Source: Viridibacillus arenosi (GTDB lineage: Bacteria; Bacillota; Bacilli; Bacillales_A; Planococcaceae). From it: 64,000 nucleotides of DNA. A program made the position numbers and the translations under genes. The stretch spans positions 37,823 through 101,822 of the forward strand of contig NZ_MSPW01000014.1 of NCBI RefSeq assembly GCF_001955655.1, given 5' to 3'. Shown here piece by piece: positions 54,052 to 62,742 of this stretch; the stretch's first letter is position 1, and every line of letters begins with the position of its first letter. The notes under the pieces are model-generated. The model worked only from the letters and a program-made list of their open reading frames with translations. It was not told the origin of the DNA and did no database searches.

Positions 54052-54512
54052 ATGAAAGTTAGAAACTCAGTAAAGGCAATTATTTTGGATGGGGAAAAAA
54101 TATTATTAACTAAAAATCAAGATGATGATGGTTATTTTTTCTTTGTCCTGGCGGGGGTCAAGATCACGGTGAAACATTTCATACCACTTTAAAAAGAGAG
54201 TGTAATGAAGAAATTGGATTCAATATTGATATCCAAGAGTTATTACATATCAGGGAGTATATAGGAAAAAACCATGAATATGCTGAAATTGATTTTGATG
54301 TTCATCAAGTAGAATATTATTTTTTGTGTCAAATAAATAGCACTGAAAAGCCAATAGAGCCAACAAATCCTGATAGCCATCAGGTAGGTATTGAGTGGGT
54401 TCGTATTGAGGATTTATTAAATTACAGGTTATACCCAAAGGAGTTGAAAAAATATATAATCGGATATTTATATGCTGAAAATTCCCCAGTTTATCTTGGT
54501 GATATAAATTAA
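54052..54512 (+). pseudogene. Nudix hydrolase with a frameshift
   Basis: The first frame (MKVRNSVKAIILDGEKILLT...) runs to the PGG turn near 54145, where one base is off, and another frame continues with GGGQDHGE then LKRECNEEIGF, an intact Nudix box (GX5EX7REUXEEXGU), to a stop at 54512. So the complete protein is recognisable but split. The indel is at a run of T and G, so a real mutation or a sequencing error is possible. The second frame has internal starts only (54324). Confidence 0.7.
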
Positions 54513-54518
54513 CTTTTT

Positions 54519-54598
54519 TACTAACAGAGGCTTTAGTAGAAGATCATTGAGCTGTTGGGATGGACGTTAGAGTAATTAAGTAACGGGGCAGTTCGTGT
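54519..54598 (+). repeat. Dispersed two-hairpin repeat, diverged copy
   Basis: CTAACAGAGGCTTTAGTAGA, then AGATCATTGAGCTGTT and a GTAACGGGGCAGTT core: same order as the copies at 59.7 and 62.1 kb, with the terminator arm damaged. Confidence 0.55.
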
Positions 54599-54667
54599 GT
54601 TTGGAATAGGATTATGATTTTTGTAATAAGTTAAATAAAAGAACACTTACATTTATAGGGGGATAAA

Positions 54668-54943
54668 ATGGAGGAAACAAATAGTAAATCGATTGCATCA
54701 CTCGCTTTGGGTATTTTATCCATATTTATACCTTTTGTTGGCTTAATCCTCGGCATTATTGGAATTATTTTGTCATCTAAAAGTATGAAAGAGATTGACC
54801 AAACAAGTGAAAAAGGAAAAGGGCTCGCTATTTCAGGTAAGATTTGTAGTATCGTAGGCATCTGTGTTCAGATTCTTTTAGTTTTACTTATCGTTTTATC
54901 AATTGCATCATTTTCTTTTTTTACTAATTCAGGAAGTAATTAA
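54668..54943 (+). CDS. DUF4190-like small membrane protein
   Basis: 91 residues with two helix pairs (SIASLALGILSIFIPFVGLI and GLAISGKICSIVGICVQILL), the pattern of DUF4190 proteins. Located between two repeat copies; GGGGGA is the ribosome binding site. Confidence 0.75.
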   Translation: MEETNSKSIASLALGILSIFIPFVGLILGIIGIILSSKSMKEIDQTSEKGKGLAISGKICSIVGICVQILLVLLIVLSIASFSFFTNSGSN

Positions 54944-54970
54944 GAAATTATAATGTTTTTTTCTTCAAGT

Positions 54971-55033
54971 AACGAGGGCTTTATCTCAATATGGGGTGAA
55001 GCCTTTTTCTTATTCAAGTACTTGGTCAGGTTA
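54971..55033 (+). repeat. Dispersed repeat, terminator-type copy
   Basis: GAGGGCTTTATCTCAATATG with GGCTT/AAGCC arms and T-run, then TTATTCAAGTACTTGGTCAGG: like 63212-63282. Confidence 0.55.
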
Positions 55034-55239
55034 TTTGGACAATAGAGAAAAAGGAAGAGAGTGAAAAAATAAATAATATATACTAGTTATTATTGGGTAG
55101 TTAGTAAAATTTCAGATGAGCTATCCATCCAAAAGTTTATTCTAGAAAGGATGTTGAATATTCTATTTTTAAATTATATTAATTTGTTTTAAGAGTGAGT
55201 TTTATTACTGTAATTAAGTTTTATGGCTGTATTTTTTTA

Positions 55240-55296
55240 ATGCAAAAAAGCCGAAAAATGTAAGCGGTAAATAAAGACTCACATATTTTCGGCTGA
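55240..55296 (-). terminator. Terminator of helD
   Basis: On the minus strand, AGCCGAAAATATGT and ACATTTTTCGGCT arms are followed by six T. Confidence 0.8.
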
Positions 55297-55356
55297 TTAA
55301 TATTATTCTTAATTAGGTAATTACCTCATGTGTTTATCGTTTAAATTTCAACTAAG

Positions 55357-57693
55357 TCAAGCTTGGATGTAACTTTCCAGCAAGATGTTTCGCAATAATG
55401 GGGTCGGTTCACCTACACTGTAAAGTTGCAAATAATGCATAGCTCGGGTGCAAGCAGTGTAGAATGCTCTGCGAAGACTCTCATCGCCGTATACTTGCTC
55501 TGATGCGTTATAAATGATAACAGCGTCGAATTCGATTCCTTTGGCCAAATACGACGGTATGACAACAACTCCTTGTTCATATTCAATCGAGCCGTTCTTC
55601 ACGAGCTTAATATCATCGATGTGGGACAGGGCTTCGTATGCACTCTTACTTTCCTTAGCGGATTTACATATTATAGCAATACTGTTATAACGAAGACTTC
55701 TTAAATTTGCGACTTTAGATGCGATGCAGCGGTGCAGTTCAGCGTGATCGAGCAATTGTGTTAGCACGGGTCGATCGCCGTCGCGTTCGAAAGGAATAAT
55801 TCGTTCACCGTTAGGTACTAGTCTCCGTGTAAATTCGATTATCGGTTTTGTGGATCGATAGCTGCGTGTCATGTTGATCACTTCCGTTTCATCCTGACCG
55901 TATAAGCTCATAAGTGTGTTAAAATCATCCATTTCGCTTGCATGGGCGAATATCGCCTGATTAAAGTCACCTAGCACAGTCATTCTTGCCGAAGGAAATA
56001 AACGCTTTAGAAACTCGAATTGAAACGGTGAATAATCCTGGGCCTCATCAACAAGTACGTGCTTTATCGAGCCGTTCGTCTGAAAGCCTTGAATCATCTC
56101 TTTCATAAATAAGAACGGAGTAGCATCTTCATAAGATAATTTGCCATCATCTAGCATTTCCGACGTCGCTTGACAAATCTCCACCCACTCCGCGGGTGTT
56201 TCCTCTTCTATCCACTTTTTGATCTGCAGGGGTTCAGCAAAAAGCTGCTTATATATCCCTTTAATGTCGATGAAACCAAATGTTCGAACTCGTTTACGTA
56301 ACGGCTTTAAGTTCTGTTGAACAATCAATCGAGCAAGTACTTCAGGCTCAATCTCATAATCGGCAATAGATTCTCCTGTAAAGCCTCGTTTTTTTGCTAA
56401 GTAGGTATGGGCCTTGTGGTATTCCTCGTCACTAAGTAGCTCGATTTTTTCCTGTACCCATGGCTTAGTCAGTTCAGCCTTTTGAGTTGCGTTGATTTTC
56501 TTAACTAGCCAATCCTGTAACTTTTCAAGTCTATTATGGAAGCGGAGTGAAGTGTCGTTACTATAAAACCTTTCTGCTATTTGCCCCGCAGTAACAATCG
56601 GTTCTCCTCTGAAAATCATGTCCTTGAATTTCATTCCAGAGAACTCTAACGATTTCATATATAATTCGATCGCATTGAAAAAAAGAGGGGATGCTTTGAA
56701 TCGAATGCTTGCAACCCTTGCCTTGTATGAAGGGGTATTCGTAGCAGTTAAAACATATTCCAATTGCTCGAAGGGATTTTCAACTTGAAATTCTTTACTT
56801 AGCCGATGGTATAAGTATTCCTGGAATGTAACCTGCTGCATATTCTCTTCTCCAAGTTCTGGCAGCACATTAGACACATAACTGTTAAACATCGAATTAG
56901 GTGAAAATAGAATTATTTGATCGGCATTCATACTATCTCGATTTTTGTAGAGCAAAAAAGCAATCCGTTGCAGGGCGGCCGATGTCTTGCCACTGCCAGC
57001 TGCACCGTGTACAATAAGCAGTTTCCCACAATCATGACGAATGATTCGATTTTGCTCCTGTTGAATCGTAGCTACTATATTGTGCATATGTTTATCTGTG
57101 CCTTTGCCCAGTACCTGTTGTAAAATCTCGTCTCCAATGGTAAGACTCGTATCGAACATGGATTGAAGAACACCGTCACGGATAAGATATTGCCCCTTTT
57201 TCTCCAAAATGCCTTTGATTTCACCCTCAAGTGTTGCATACTTAGCCGGTCCAGTCTGGTACTCATAGTAGATACTTGAGATAGGTGCCCTCCAGTCATA
57301 GATAAGAAATTCTTCGCCACTCGCATCTGTAAGTGTGGAAATTCCAATATAGATTTGTTCTTGAGCAGATTCTCCTTCTTCAATGAAATCGATTCGGCCG
57401 AAGTAGGGAACATCTTGCATACGTTGAAGTGTAGACAATTGCTTAGATACATGTCTATCGGTGCTTTGACTTACAGTTAGAGCTTGAGCCTCTTGTCTCA
57501 AGCCGATGATGGTCTCAAGATAATCGTCAAAAGTATCAAGATTCACCTTGACTTCATCAAAGAAGTGTTTGCGTATATTAACCAGTTCGTTTTGACGCCG
57601 AGAAGTTTCTTCCTCTAATTTGCAGATGCGCTCCGTTATTGTCTCTATTACACTGTCCACACGTTTTTGCTCCTGCTTAAATTCTGAATTCAT
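55357..57693 (-). CDS. helD: RNA polymerase recycling motor ATPase HelD
   Basis: About 778 residues. An N-terminal coiled coil (about 1-60) inserts into RNA polymerase; the UvrD-like motor has Walker A HGAAGSGKTSAA, DEAQDYSP (Walker B), the GDFNQAIFAH stretch and TRSYRSTKPI. HelD removes RNA polymerase from stalled complexes and recycles it. ATG 57693 follows AAGGAGTGG; the earlier GTG overlaps this site. Downstream is a terminator. Confidence 0.93.
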   Translation of the reverse strand: MNSEFKQEQKRVDSVIETITERICKLEEETSRRQNELVNIRKHFFDEVKVNLDTFDDYLETIIGLRQEAQALTVSQSTDRHVSKQLSTLQRMQDVPYFGRIDFIEEGESAQEQIYIGISTLTDASGEEFLIYDWRAPISSIYYEYQTGPAKYATLEGEIKGILEKKGQYLIRDGVLQSMFDTSLTIGDEILQQVLGKGTDKHMHNIVATIQQEQNRIIRHDCGKLLIVHGAAGSGKTSAALQRIAFLLYKNRDSMNADQIILFSPNSMFNSYVSNVLPELGEENMQQVTFQEYLYHRLSKEFQVENPFEQLEYVLTATNTPSYKARVASIRFKASPLFFNAIELYMKSLEFSGMKFKDMIFRGEPIVTAGQIAERFYSNDTSLRFHNRLEKLQDWLVKKINATQKAELTKPWVQEKIELLSDEEYHKAHTYLAKKRGFTGESIADYEIEPEVLARLIVQQNLKPLRKRVRTFGFIDIKGIYKQLFAEPLQIKKWIEEETPAEWVEICQATSEMLDDGKLSYEDATPFLFMKEMIQGFQTNGSIKHVLVDEAQDYSPFQFEFLKRLFPSARMTVLGDFNQAIFAHASEMDDFNTLMSLYGQDETEVINMTRSYRSTKPIIEFTRRLVPNGERIIPFERDGDRPVLTQLLDHAELHRCIASKVANLRSLRYNSIAIICKSAKESKSAYEALSHIDDIKLVKNGSIEYEQGVVVIPSYLAKGIEFDAVIIYNASEQVYGDESLRRAFYTACTRAMHYLQLYSVGEPTPLLRNILLESYIQA

Positions 57694-57906
57694 AGCAACC
57701 ACTCCTTAAAAAAATTGGGATTGACAAACGAAAAAGTATGTTGTATAATTTAAAATAGGGATATAATGCTCACAATCATTATTAGCATATATCTCTATAA
57801 ATTTACCATAGGTTCTCATTTTTTTCAATGTATTTGACATGATTTCTTTGCGTGCCGATTCTAAATGGCTAATTGCCATAACATACACTAATTAAATGTA
57901 AGAAGC

Positions 57907-57938
57907 ACACACCCTCTAGATAAGAGGGTGTTTTTTTG
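57907..57938 (+). terminator. Leftover terminator
   Basis: ACACCCTCT and AGAGGGTGT arms with T-run; no intact plus-strand gene precedes it. Confidence 0.75.
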
Positions 57939-57947
57939 ACCACAATT

Positions 57948-58085
57948 TTAATACAAAGTATATAAATCATAAATAATATCTAGTTCTTTTTGTTGTACTA
58001 TTGATTCAATAACTTCTGTAATGTCGTGTGATAGTCTTACATTTAAATTTGGATTAATTGCAACCGTGATATCAATTAGTAACAG
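57948..58085 (-). pseudogene. C-terminal remnant, possibly a cation diffusion facilitator
   Basis: The minus strand reads LLLIDITVAINPNLNVRLSH, then DITEVIESIV and QQKELDIIYDLYTLY to a stop. A beta strand plus N-P-N-L-x-V-x-x-S-H-D-I-T-E-V-I-E is like the cytoplasmic domain of CDF-type zinc exporters, where a His precedes a helix. No membrane part remains. Confidence 0.4.
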
Positions 58086-58087
58086 AC

Positions 58088-58217
58088 TTCCGTTCTAATG
58101 GTCTTTTGTTCAACTTAGATATCAAAAAGTCATTTATTCAAATTGCTTTGAATAAATTAGATATCGTTAATACAATTAGAGGAGGAATATCAAGTTCCTA
58201 CATTTGTAACGCAATCG
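58088..58217 (+). pseudogene. Short coding remnant before the DUF2935 gene
   Basis: One frame reads NGLLFNLDIKKSFIQIALNK then LDIVNTIRG and AIVGGDTILV. GGDTILV is reminiscent of the ArgR C-terminal domain (GDDTILI), but the support is weak. The frame overlaps into the DUF2935 gene in another frame. Confidence 0.25.
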
Positions 58218-58985
58218 TTGGAGGAGATACGATTTTGGTCACGGATAATGAAAGAACACGCTTTCTTTTTAAGTCTTGGATTTACAGCTGATCAGACAGA
58301 ACTTATTCAAGAAGCACAGAATTTTATTACAGTTTTTGAACGGATTGAAGAACAAATTAGTAGTTATAATGAAAATACAGATCCGGAAGTAATTAGGCAG
58401 TTAAACATTCAAGTGTACCAATCTACCTCTTATATTTGGGCTTATAAGCGAAAGGTACTAGGATTAATTTTAAGTTGCAAAATAATATCTAACAACATTC
58501 CATTATTAGTAGACCATACTAGTCGTGAAGCATATTATTTTGCGAAGCGATTAAAAGAATTAAATGAAGGTATACTGATACCGTTACCTGAAGCCATAAT
58601 TAAAGAAAATGTATTCTTCCTGAAAATTATGGCAGACCATTCAAAATTCATTGGCCACCTGCTAGACCCTTCTGAAAGAAAATTAGTGGACCAGGCACGT
58701 GAGTTCAGTCATGATTTCGATCAACTTCTTTTCCAGGCACAAGATTTAGATCATATGCGCCCTCAATCAGAAACAACACCGCTCTTAGATCAGTTTCTTG
58801 ACCAAAATCGAGTATCTGTCGTGGCGTTACGTGATTTCAAGAAAACAGCAAGAGATTTAATAGAAGCGTGTAGAATAAAAAGCAATATTCCTGCTCTTCT
58901 TGCTGACCACGTATACCGTGAAGCAGATCATTTTCTACACATTATTGATGCATTCGATGCGCATCTTACAGCGCAAAAATCTTAA
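58218..58985 (+). CDS. DUF2935 family protein
   Basis: 255 residues, two copies of a four-helix unit with E/H positions: EEIRFWSRIMKEHAFFL, DHTSREAYYFAKRL, then DHSKFIGHLLD and DHVYREADHFLHI. This pattern with His/Glu in helices suggests a ferritin-like metal-binding bundle. TTG 58218 is the first standard start in frame, but it lacks a ribosome binding site. The frame is open up to 58061, and GAGGAGG at 58179 ends about 8 bases before codon 58194 (GTT), so the true start may be lost or non-standard. Confidence 0.75.
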   Translation: MEEIRFWSRIMKEHAFFLSLGFTADQTELIQEAQNFITVFERIEEQISSYNENTDPEVIRQLNIQVYQSTSYIWAYKRKVLGLILSCKIISNNIPLLVDHTSREAYYFAKRLKELNEGILIPLPEAIIKENVFFLKIMADHSKFIGHLLDPSERKLVDQAREFSHDFDQLLFQAQDLDHMRPQSETTPLLDQFLDQNRVSVVALRDFKKTARDLIEACRIKSNIPALLADHVYREADHFLHIIDAFDAHLTAQKS

Positions 58986-59036
58986 CTACTCTGTATGAAT
59001 AGAACTCTATGAGAGCCAGGAAGTTCAATATTAATT

Positions 59037-59076
59037 AAGAGGCATCCACTAATCGACTTACTGGAGTGCCTCTTTT
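59037..59076 (+). terminator. Terminator of the DUF2935 gene
   Basis: AAGAGGCA and TGCCTCTTTT arms. Confidence 0.75.
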
Positions 59077-59190
59077 AATTATGTCAATATATAGACAACT
59101 TAGGGAACACTGAAAAATGATAGGGCCAATACTGAAATGCGATGTTGACCCTTTAAATGAATTGAAGTGTTAAAGCCTTTCTTCAACAAC

Positions 59191-59268
59191 TGGAAGGCTT
59201 AGCAGAAGATCGTTGAGCTGTCCAGACAGCTCTTTTTTTAAAAGCTAAATGGGCAGTTTAGTAGAATA
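59191..59268 (+). repeat. Dispersed two-hairpin repeat, copy
   Basis: GGAAGGCTTAGCAGAAGATC, GAGCTGTCCAGACAGCTC hairpin with T-run, then AGCTAAATGGGCAGTTTAGT. Confidence 0.7.
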
Positions 59269-59330
59269 AGAAGGGTTGCTTCTTACTTTATAGAATACAT
59301 ATACAATGTACTATTTTAGGAGGTAAATAG

Positions 59331-59720
59331 ATGATTTTTGAAATAACCAATCAAGTTCGTGTAACTGATTTTAAAGAAGGACATAAGTGGTATGAAGCAC
59401 TACTAAACAAAAAAGCTGATTTCATACCACACGACGGATTCGCTGAATGGGAAATAATTCCTGGTTGCTGGTTGCAAGTTGCTGAAGGAACACCATCAGA
59501 AGAAAGTGGACCTTTACGTTTAGGGGTAACTGATATAATAGCTGAAAGAGATAGACTAGTAAATGAGTTGAAAATTGACGAATTTGAGATTTACTCCCGT
59601 GAAGAAGTTTCTGCAAAATGGGGAACTTTCACTGACCCTTGGGGAAATCGACTTGGACTATTTGAGTATTTGGATAAGAAAGAAGAAAATGACCGTATAA
59701 AAACAATTTTAGGAGTTTAA
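59331..59720 (+). CDS. VOC (glyoxalase/bleomycin-resistance) superfamily protein
   Basis: 129 residues with one VOC unit pair: FKEGHKWYEALLN near the N-terminus, AEWEIIPGCWLQV in the middle and KWGTFTDPWGNRLGLFE at the end. Metal ligands are not obvious, so the activity is unknown. Bracketed by two repeat copies. Confidence 0.8.
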   Translation: MIFEITNQVRVTDFKEGHKWYEALLNKKADFIPHDGFAEWEIIPGCWLQVAEGTPSEESGPLRLGVTDIIAERDRLVNELKIDEFEIYSREEVSAKWGTFTDPWGNRLGLFEYLDKKEENDRIKTILGV

Positions 59721-59727
59721 ATATTAT

Positions 59728-59808
59728 TAACGGGGGCTTTAGTAGAATATCTTGGAGCTGTTCAGGCAGCTCTTTTTTTATTTAACTAAAGGGGCAGTTT
59801 AGTTCAAC
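59728..59808 (+). repeat. Dispersed two-hairpin repeat, copy close to consensus
   Basis: GGGGGCTTTAGTAGAATATC, hairpin GAGCTGTTCAGGCAGCTC with seven T, then TTTAACTAAA-GGGGCAG-TTTAGTTCAA, a second stem-loop. Shares long exact stretches with 62061-62140. Confidence 0.8.
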
Positions 59809-59867
59809 AATAACCGTGTGGGTACCTTGGTAGTTAGCATGTAGACTGGCACTAAGGGGGATATAGA

Positions 59868-60014
59868 TTGGTTTTATCAGATGACATTTACGGAGAATTC
59901 GAGGTAGACAAAGTATTAGAAGAATTAATATTAAGTAAACCAGTGCAAAGATTAAAGGGGGTTCATCACGGGGCAGTTTACTTGTATGGCTGGTATATCA
60001 GCTGGTGTAAGTGA
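59868..60014 (+). pseudogene. N-terminal remnant of an HD-domain phosphohydrolase
   Basis: LSDDIYGEFEVDKVLEELIL, then SKPVQRLKGVHHGAVYLYGW are the start of HD-superfamily hydrolases of the YdhJ-like group; the frame then stops. The remainder (with the metal-binding HD residues) is missing and an IS3-type end lies 50 bp on. Confidence 0.6.
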
Positions 60015-60043
60015 TTCTTCAGATTCAATTGGGGAGTGCAATT

Positions 60044-60223
60044 TAATCCATTAATAAATAGTTACTTCTGTAACACCATATTCGCTTGCAAGCTGATTGA
60101 CGGGTGTACCAGCACGAAAGTTATACGATTGATTCTTTGAATTCTTGGTTGTAACGTTTTTGTTTCATTACGGACACGTCCTCTCTTAATTTTTAGGTTA
60201 AGGACTTAACTTCAATGTGTCCA
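60044..60223 (-). mobile_element. IS3-family transposase OrfA remnant with insertion sequence end
   Basis: On the minus strand TGGACACATTGAAG is followed by a ribosome binding site GAGAGGACG and ATG (60168) reading MKQKRYNQEFKESIV; after one frameshift the frame continues RAGTPVNQLASEYGVTE. This is the first HTH of IS3/IS150-group OrfA. The rest of the element is absent. The HD gene is broken next to it. Confidence 0.7.
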
Positions 60224-60297
60224 TAAATCTATACTAAATCCAAGGTGAGATAATTTTTTATTGGATATTTATGTTTATTACTATAAGAATTAAAAAT

Positions 60298-60405
60298 TGA
60301 GTTGAATTTAGATGATGTGGAAGATGGAGATCTTGTTTATGTGGATGATGAAAGAGATGAAGTAGAAGAAAAGGTATGTCGTGTGATTGCTATGTGGAAT
60401 TCGTA
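60298..60405 (+). pseudogene. Acidic short coding remnant
   Basis: Frame reads LNLDDVEDGDLVYVDDERDE then VEEKVCRVIAMWNS and a stop, without a start codon near. Family unknown. Confidence 0.3.
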
Positions 60406-60447
60406 ATTGGAGACAAAAAGGATAATTTATAAAAAGGAGGGAATTTT

Positions 60448-60642
60448 GTGAATCCTGATGTAAAATTTCTTAAAAGTAGGGAATTTTTAGCTTTAATTGT
60501 ATGTTTTATTATCATGTTTTTACTATTAACTTTTATTATTCAAGGATTTACTTTATTTATGAAGATTCTAATATCTCTTTTCAACACCTTGCTATTTTTC
60601 ATAATAAATAGATTTATTTTCAAGAATAGTTATAAAAGTTAA
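60448..60642 (+). CDS. Small membrane protein, unknown function
   Basis: 64 residues with two hydrophobic helices; start GTG after AAGGAGGG. Followed 20 bp later by another membrane-protein gene, so probably one operon. Confidence 0.55.
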   Translation: MNPDVKFLKSREFLALIVCFIIMFLLLTFIIQGFTLFMKILISLFNTLLFFIINRFIFKNSYKS

Positions 60643-60662
60643 AATATGGTATTGTCTCCGTT

Positions 60663-61145
60663 TTGTTTATAATCGCTATGATTTTACTGGTCATTGGCAT
60701 GAAGAAATATCACTTTCGTACATTACTAATAGTTGTAATAATATATGCAATTTTACCGAAACTTCTCATTACGATATACCAAGAAACTTTAGCAAGTGGC
60801 ATCATGGCAATTTCATACGATGGGAATGGCAAGTGCGATTTTGAGAATGTGGAAGAAGACTTATTAAATGGGGAATGTAATCTTGTATTACATAATAGAA
60901 GCAATGAAGCTGTTTCATTCGATTTAGAATTTTTAGATTCCTTTTCCATGGAAGATGAAGTGCGTATGGAGTCACTTATGAATTTAGCTGGTCCATATAG
61001 TATTACGATAGAAGCAAAACGTGAAAAGTCTATTAACTTGAAGGAACTACTCGATTTATCAGATGTTCCAAAACATATTGATGGCGGTACATCGTTTAAT
61101 ATTCATATTAAATTAATTGACGGGGAGACTACACGCACTTTATAG
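60663..61145 (+). CDS. Membrane-anchored protein, unknown function
   Basis: 160 residues: two N-terminal helices (about 1-13 and 20-38) and an extracellular beta-type domain (about 45-160) with NGKCDFENVEEDLLNGECNL. The only usual start is TTG 60663 or ATG 60678; neither has a clear ribosome binding site, so the true start may be upstream or damaged. Followed by a remnant of an immunity-like gene. Confidence 0.5.
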   Translation: MFIIAMILLVIGMKKYHFRTLLIVVIIYAILPKLLITIYQETLASGIMAISYDGNGKCDFENVEEDLLNGECNLVLHNRSNEAVSFDLEFLDSFSMEDEVRMESLMNLAGPYSITIEAKREKSINLKELLDLSDVPKHIDGGTSFNIHIKLIDGETTRTL

Positions 61146-61169
61146 AAGACGTTTTTCTTTACTAAATAG

Positions 61170-61460
61170 TTACCTATTAAAGGCAAGCAAGGCTTTATCC
61201 GAATTGAACTACAAAATGCAAGTGGTTTTCCTAAAGACACAAGCCATTTTGGTGGCTATGATGCTGAGTGCATCGTTGAAATTAAGAGTAGAAATTATTA
61301 TGTTTTAGGTGAACTGTGGTTTACAACTGGTGATGTATATGAGTTTTATAAGCAATTAGATAAGTACTATCGTAAAATAAAAGGGACAGCTGTTTTTTGG
61401 AATTACAAAACCTCTCTGAAATTAGAGGTTGTATTCATTTATGAGATAAAGGGGTTAAAA
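61170..61460 (+). pseudogene. 5-prime-truncated WapI-immunity-like gene remnant
   Basis: The frame from a stop at 61167 reads GFIRIELQNASGFPKDTSHF, then VEIKSRNYYVLGELWFTTGD, then VYEFYKQLDKYYRKIKG, a pattern like WapI-type immunity proteins. It runs in frame, without a stop, into the downstream gene at 61461. No start codon is present, so this is a truncated copy. Confidence 0.5.
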
Positions 61461-61991
61461 ATGTATAGTCCAAAATGGAGTAAAGTAAAAAAACAATTAA
61501 AAAGTTTTACGTGCGACTCATTAAAAGACCGAATCGATTTTCATATTATTAACTACCGAAAAGCCCATGATCAATTAGGTAGAGCAGTTATTACAGTGGA
61601 TAAAAAAGAAATTTTTAGTATGTGTACAATCATAGCTGAAAGAGAAATGAATAGAAAAGAATGGAATATTAGAGAAGAGCAAAATGTTAAATACGATATT
61701 TATGATCATAAACATAACTTAGAAATGGGATTACAAGCTCATGAAATGATTAAAGAAGAGGGGATCTTGGCGCAGTATGACTTTTTTGATGCAGTAGAAG
61801 AATACCTTAGTTCCCCAATAGATACTTCTATAAAATCTACTGACATTATTATAAAAGTTCTATCCTTAATAGATAGACGAGTAGGAAAAAGAACATTAAA
61901 AAAACTCAATGAATCTTTTGAAACTGAACATGAGGGTATTAGATATTTTTTAAAATTAAGGTGTGATGCTGAGGGGATAAGATTTAGTTAA
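61461..61991 (+). CDS. SF0329-family-like protein, possible immunity protein
   Basis: 176 residues. SPKWSKVKKQLKSFTC then FHIINYRKAHDQLGRAVITV and VDKKEIFSMCTIIAERE resemble SF0329-family proteins found among immunity genes of polymorphic toxin loci. AAAGGGG precedes ATG 61461. No toxin gene is visible nearby. Family assignment from memory. Confidence 0.6.
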   Translation: MYSPKWSKVKKQLKSFTCDSLKDRIDFHIINYRKAHDQLGRAVITVDKKEIFSMCTIIAEREMNRKEWNIREEQNVKYDIYDHKHNLEMGLQAHEMIKEEGILAQYDFFDAVEEYLSSPIDTSIKSTDIIIKVLSLIDRRVGKRTLKKLNESFETEHEGIRYFLKLRCDAEGIRFS

Positions 61992-62060
61992 TAAATCTCG
62001 GTATTTCCATATAAGTGCGCGATTCTTGAAGAAGCGTCTCATTTCTTATTCAACTAACCA

Positions 62061-62140
62061 CGGGGCTTTAGTAGAATATCTTGGAGCTGTTCAGGCAGCT
62101 CTTTTTTATTTAACTAACTGGGCAGGTTAGATAAATAAGG
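62061..62140 (+). repeat. Dispersed two-hairpin repeat, consensus-like copy
   Basis: CGGGGCTTTAGTAGAATATC, GAGCTGTTCAGGCAGCTC hairpin with T-run, then TTTAACTAACTGGGCAGGTT. Preceded by another hairpin (GCGCGATTCTTGAAGAAGCG) and ATTCAACTAACCA, so modules are joined. Confidence 0.8.
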
Positions 62141-62293
62141 TGTTTATTTTATCATTTAACAATAGAGTTACATGGACGAAGAAAAAGAAGTAATACAGTT
62201 TAATATTAATTATATAGAATAGTTACAGTTAATATATAAGAGAAATCGAATCAATAGGGACTCAAAAAAGTAGGTTTGGAAGAAGGAAGATTT

Positions 62294-62482
62294 TTGCGAA
62301 ACAAATTACCGTGGTATTTAAATAAAGGATCGTTATATTTTTTCTGTATAATAACTCCTCCAATCGGTTATATAATTCTCGTTAGTAATTTAAAGAAATT
62401 TAAGTATGAGGAAAGAATTAGTTACCTTACGATTGCAACGATTATGATGTCTATATGGGTATTGAAATTTTTACGGTTTTAA
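62294..62482 (+). CDS. Small two-helix membrane protein
   Basis: About 62 residues with two helices (LYFFCIITPPIGYIILVSN and YLTIATIMMSIWVLKFL). TTG 62294 is 5-6 bases after GAAGGAAG; TTG 62276 is an alternative. Unknown function. Confidence 0.5.
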   Translation: MRNKLPWYLNKGSLYFFCIITPPIGYIILVSNLKKFKYEERISYLTIATIMMSIWVLKFLRF

Positions 62483-62589
62483 TAGGAAAATCTGTATTAA
62501 AAATAATAAAAAGGAAAGATAAATAGCTGTAGCTTTGTAAAAAAAGATTGATTATTTATTATATAGATTGATAATTTGTAAAGTTTGAT

Positions 62590-62638
62590 TAAATCAACCC
62601 ACCTCTATTGATTTCCAAGATGTGAGTTGATTTTTTTG
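62590..62638 (+). terminator. Terminator-like hairpin
   Basis: AAATCAACCCAC and GTGAGTTGATTT arms with seven T. Confidence 0.6.
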
Positions 62639-62722
62639 TTGGATATTTATGTTAATATCAATATAAAGATTGTGTAGAATTTTACTTAAACTAACAGGGC
62701 AGAATAGTTTAACAAGAATTAC
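62623..62722 (+). repeat. Dispersed repeat, leader-type module before a GNAT gene
   Basis: GTTGGATATTTATGTTAAT followed by AAACTAAC-AGGGCAGAA-TAGTTT; paired with 53937-54031. Confidence 0.6.
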
Positions 62723-62742
62723 GTAATTCGGAGGGGATACAC

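Noticed and set aside
59960..59985. CACGGGGCAGTTTACTTG as a further copy of the dispersed repeat
   Set aside because: It falls inside the HD-domain remnant and reads as its codons (VHHGAVYL); no hairpin arms flank it.
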